DNA of 62,000 nucleotides from Cristatella mucedo (Eukaryota; Bryozoa; Phylactolaemata; Cristatellidae): NCBI GenBank assembly GCA_009760855.2, contig WPIO01000010.1, positions 5,497,501 to 5,559,500 of the forward strand, read 5' to 3'. Shown piece by piece: positions 58,500 to 62,000 of this stretch (position 1 is its first letter; each line of letters starts with the position of its first letter). The notes under the pieces were generated by a model. It saw only the letters and a program-made list of their open reading frames with translations, ran no database searches and was not told where the DNA came from. The position numbers and the translations under genes were made by a program.

Positions 58500-59774
58500 T
58501 ATCTAAACGCTTATCGCTTCGGGCTGCTGTGTCTTCCACACCGGCGGCTGCCTTAGCTTCGCCGGCGGCTAGTAACCGGTATTTTAGTCATGATCGTCAG
58601 CAGCTGCTATCGCTTCGTCGTCGTAGATTAAATGCATTTATAGATATTAATGTTGTTGCTAAGATTCAAGAACTATGCATTAACAAAATAAAAGCACCCC
58701 GTTGCCGCCGCAGTGGCCGGAACCGCCAGGTCAGACGCCGCTCGTTGGGCGGGAGCTGGGAGCTGCGTACCCGCTCATATCGTATGCCTAGCATTTCCTT
58801 GAACCGCTCAGCACGCTCCCCCACATGCGTCACTGTAAATCTCTCTAACTTAGTGGTCATCAGGCCTGTTGTAACTCCATCGGCCAGACTTAACGCTTGC
58901 CTTTGGAATCCTCGCTCAATGTGCAATAAACCTCTGGTAATAAGCAACCTTATTTCTGAAAATAGTATCGACCTGCTCGCCCTGAGTGAAACTTGGCTAA
59001 AATCGATAAACTACCCGACAATTAAAGACGCTGCTCTATCTGGTTTCTCGTTTTTTTACACCCCTAGATCGATCAAACCTGGAGGTGGAGTTGCTATTGT
59101 CGTGCGCTCGAAATTCAACTTCAAGCAATTTGCAGTACCCTCGAAGAAATCTTTTGAATCAATTGTCTTGGTCTCACCCGAAAACAAGCTACCGATAGTG
59201 GCAGTAGTCTATCGCCCACCAGGTACCTAATCCTCCTTTATCTCAGATTTCTCCGATCTCATTTCCATTCTGTGTGCAAGAAATCGATCCTTCCTCGTAA
59301 TGGGTGATTTCAACGTTCACTTTGATAACTTATCTGACACTTTCAGCACCGAATTTCGTGCATTGACTGACTCATTGTCTCTTGTGGCTCATGTGCATGG
59401 CCCTACTCACATCAAGGGTCATACAATCGACCAGATTTTCTCATATAACTGCACTTTTTCATCACCAATTATTACCAAATCATGCTTATCTGACCACATG
59501 CAGATCTCATTCAATCTACAGTGTGTGCCCACATCCTCCCCTACAATAACCTGTGAATCGCGAAACCTCAAGACCCTTGACATCGATGCTGTCCGTGCGA
59601 GAATATCTGCTTCACCTCTGCTGCTCAATCCTCCCTCCCATCTGTCATCATTGGTAGATAGCTTCAACGCGACACTAGCTGACACGCTAGACGAGTTTGC
59701 ACCTCTGACAAAGCGCACTGTGCGCCCTCGCCCAGACGGCCTATGGTTTACCAAAGACATTAAACTAGCCAGGT
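58500..59774 (+). mobile_element. ATT-tailed LINE, near-intact endonuclease ORF, cut at the duplication edge
   Basis: One reading frame runs from 58529, broken only by a TAA at 59228-59230. The domain is an APE-type endonuclease, which nicks the target DNA for target-primed reverse transcription. Motifs: ALSETWLKSI, KPGGGVAIVVRSK, VAVVYRPPGT, LVMGDFNVHFDN, GHTIDQIFS, LSDHMQISFNL. The element N-terminus is Arg/Ser-rich. LINE similarity stops after FTKDIKLAR at 59774, exactly where the duplicated segment starts. The RT is therefore absent here. Confidence 0.85.
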
Positions 59775-59837
59775 CTGTGAACCGCCAGGTGACATTTTGG
59801 GCTGATGACTTTGAGATACGGCTAGAGAATGCTCGCA

Positions 59838-59845
59838 TATATATG
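59838..59845 (+). promoter_or_regulatory. TATA-like element upstream of peptide gene E
   Basis: TATATATG with the same downstream TTCG and AGCCTTCAGCA as at gene A. The whole region is duplicated, so the promoter was copied along with the gene. Confidence 0.4.
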
Positions 59846-60365
59846 TTCGGAGTCCCTTAAGCCTTCAGCATCGGAAAAACTCGGAGCAAAAGGTAAATGC
59901 TGTATTTCGCGAATGTCGCTTGTTTTCGGTTTTCCCAGCAGGTAACAGGCACTAAGTCAGGTGACAGCAGGTAAGCCATGAGCCAGGCAAATGAGTAAGT
60001 CGCACCCTCGGAGAATGCTGCGATCTGTGAGAATCGGGAAAAGAATAAGCAGCCGAGAGCACGTGCGTCTCGCTGAGGCTGAACGACTTGATGATCACGC
60101 TGAAAAAAAGCACTCAACTGCAAGACTTGATCTATGCACCTACGAAAGTGTCAGGCCTCATGTAACTGTATGCTATCGGCTAGCATGTAACGACCTGCTA
60201 CTTGACGAAGCGCTACCATCGTTGGCGTTACTACATATTGGTCTCGCTAGCGTCTGCCGAACGCTGCTTGCCCTTTTGCCAGACTCTTGCAGGAACTGTG
60301 CGGCTCGATCTCGATTGTCTAAGGTAATCGCTGTAGGACGTATCTGACCAACGGCTGAAGTAGAC

Positions 60366-61719
60366 ATGATGAAGTTCATCGCGACACTCGTGGCACTGTG
60401 CCTTCTTGTCAGCTTTGCATGTGCTGTAAGTACCAGCTGCTGGCTAGTCACATGGTGTGACCGAAAGCATGCGATCTCTGATTTATTCTCCGGGGGGGGG
60501 GCTGGTTTGGAATCAACCCAGAAAAGCTCGCTTGCATTACCCTACTCTTCTGTCAACAGCTAATTATCTAAATTCCTTTTTTTCATTTCAGGCCGTCATT
60601 GCTGATGATGGTAAGTACGACAGCCGCATGCATTAGGCCGCAGCATCCATTCCATATCCGGCAGCCCAGCAGTTCGCCAATTTTTTTAATTATATTCCTT
60701 GATAATAAAATATCATGCAAATCCGTAGCGGTCTAGCTTGAATAACGAGCAATAAATTTCACACGGGTATTCGTGTTTGGATGAAACCGATGAGAACTTG
60801 TGGTCTCACAACCAGAAATCTCTTGAAGGTTCTGCCCAATACGGACTTAGGAAAACAAGGACCTCGACCTGTAAAGGTGCATTTAACCTTGCCCTAATCC
60901 AAGTCAGAAAACCGCTTTGAGGCAGATACCAATACAAAAGAAGTCTCTTGCTTGGCTGCTGCCAGGCAACCATGGTGTACCAACATTGTGGGTGTGGTGG
61001 CAAGTAATGTAAATTGCTTTATAATCAAATTGCATTTTTGTCCGGTTAAATCTGTTTTTTTTTTGTTTCGAAAACAAGATCTGAAGTAACCGGATTTTGA
61101 GCAGGACACCAGGAAACTCTTACACGTCGATCCAAAGCTTGATTAAAACCAAGTTCAAAATATATATTTGACCATTCAGAATAATGCTTAGAGTCTCTAT
61201 TAATGCGGAACCGTCTGTCACTTTAACAGCCAGCATACTCATTGATTGCACTAACTTGTGTAGCCTTAATTTATCTATTACAACAAACAGACACAACAAT
61301 AAGGGTTGGAAAACCACTCCATGTATTCGTTCTGGATAATGCGAAGGTAGTGCTGTCATAGTGAGGAGTTTTTTTGGCAAGCAGTCTGAGCAATGCGGTT
61401 ACCCTTAAACAATCGGAACAAAATGTGTACTTAGTTCACATTTTGGTGCCTTTCTATGTAAAGCATGTGCCTATTTGAACTATAAAAAAGTTGTTCTGAA
61501 TAGGAAGGTCGCTATTGCCAAACTTTTCCTAGGTCTACTGGCTTTCCGCATCCACCACGTGTGGCATTGTACGTACTGAGCATCTGCGTATCATTCACAT
61601 GAATCATTATAATCATCTTTGCAGACGTCGAGGCAAGAAGCGTTGCTGCCCTCTTGGCCGCGGCCACGACATATGGCATTCCGCTTGCAAAGCAAGCCTG
61701 CTCTCTCGGAGGACTATAA
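60366..61719 (+). CDS. small secreted peptide E (duplicate of A), 3 coding exons
   Basis: Exons 60366-60425, 60592-60610 (19 nt) and 61625-61719, identical to gene A in coding sequence as far as I can read. Only intron 2 differs, being 4 nt longer (two extra T in a T-run and one extra TA). Same splice sites (GTAAGT donors, CAG acceptors), same AG 29-30 nt before the ATG, same AATAAA at 61755. It therefore predicts the same 57-residue precursor with signal peptide, acidic spacer ending VEAR, and single-Cys LGGL-type peptide. It is either a very recent second gene, raising dosage, or an assembly duplicate. Confidence 0.83.
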
Positions 61720-61754
61720 CCAATGTCACTCTGTTAAGAAACCTCTGAGGTTCA

Positions 61755-61760
61755 AATAAA
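61755..61760 (+). promoter_or_regulatory. polyadenylation signal of peptide gene E
   Basis: AATAAA, 35 nt after the TAA stop; the duplicate of the signal at 36312. Confidence 0.75.
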
Positions 61761-62000
61761 GATGTGCATTGACAGCTAATTGTTTTAGTTTATAAGTGCG
61801 AGGCCAACTTGGGCTACTATAAACGTCATCGGCGTTAAGATTTTGAAAAGTACTGCAGGAGAAATTTTCACAATCGGGCAGTTCATACAAATTCCACCCA
61901 TTTATCCATTTTAGCAGGTATTTTTTATAACTACTGGATACTCAGTACAGGTACCTAGCATGTATTTTGTTAATCGTATATCAAGGAGAATTACGTATTT

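Larger units (their letters stand above)
59775..62000 (+). repeat. duplicated segment, copy 2 (contains peptide gene E)
   Basis: Near-identical to 34,336-36,557 and still matching at the window end. It abuts the interrupted LINE endonuclease on its left. Confidence 0.95.

Overview
The window is nuclear DNA of an animal, most likely an invertebrate. It has split genes with GT..AG introns and AATAAA signals, many non-LTR retrotransposon fragments of CR1/L2 type, tRNA-derived SINEs, long simple repeats and one TRPV channel gene. I cannot name the species. Most of the 62 kb is repeats or unrecognised non-coding DNA, and few open frames look like real genes.

Two kinds of gene stand out. (1) At 7.97-10.43 kb on the minus strand lies an intronless gene for a TRPV channel of the OSM-9/Inactive/Nanchung type. 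It sits in a very GC-rich, CpG-rich island of about 3 kb bounded by two inverted LINE 3' tails. (2) Between 25 and 62 kb lies a family of tiny secreted-peptide genes that the long-ORF view misses because each coding sequence is split in three. I found five complete copies: B 28.5-29.1 kb (-), A 34.9-36.3 kb (+), C 50.4-51.3 kb (-), D 56.2-56.7 kb (+) and E 60.4-61.7 kb (+). A sixth, cysteine-less last exon (F) lies at 25.0 kb (+). The five share one plan: an exon of 48-60 nt for the signal peptide, a 19-nt micro-exon, and a last exon entered in phase 1 that encodes an acidic spacer ending in Arg and a 26-28 residue peptide with one Cys. A 3' splice site 28-30 nt before the ATG is also shared. 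There are two types: B and D end in IKLL, while A, C and E end in LGGL. Antimicrobial, venom-like or signalling roles are possible; the sequence does not decide.

From 59,775 to the window end the sequence repeats 34,336-36,557 almost without change (one substitution and two small indels seen by eye). A recent tandem duplication with a 25.4-kb period would explain this, making E a fresh copy of A; an assembly artefact is the alternative.

The repeat landscape, left to right: 0.5-7.7 kb LINE and SINE fragments; 7.7-10.8 kb the TRPV island; 12.8-13.4 kb a GA-rich tract; 14.6-15.1 kb a CpG-rich block; 16.7-23.3 kb nested LINEs; 23-34 kb AT-rich DNA with peptide genes F and B and a LINE; 37.7-39.25 kb a satellite of about 170-bp period ending near a perfect 37-bp palindrome; 41.9-49.9 kb LINEs, dispersed repeats and satellite monomers; 52-54.6 kb SINEs; 57.9-58.4 kb a 21-bp minisatellite; 58.5-59.8 kb a LINE endonuclease ORF that ends at the duplication boundary.
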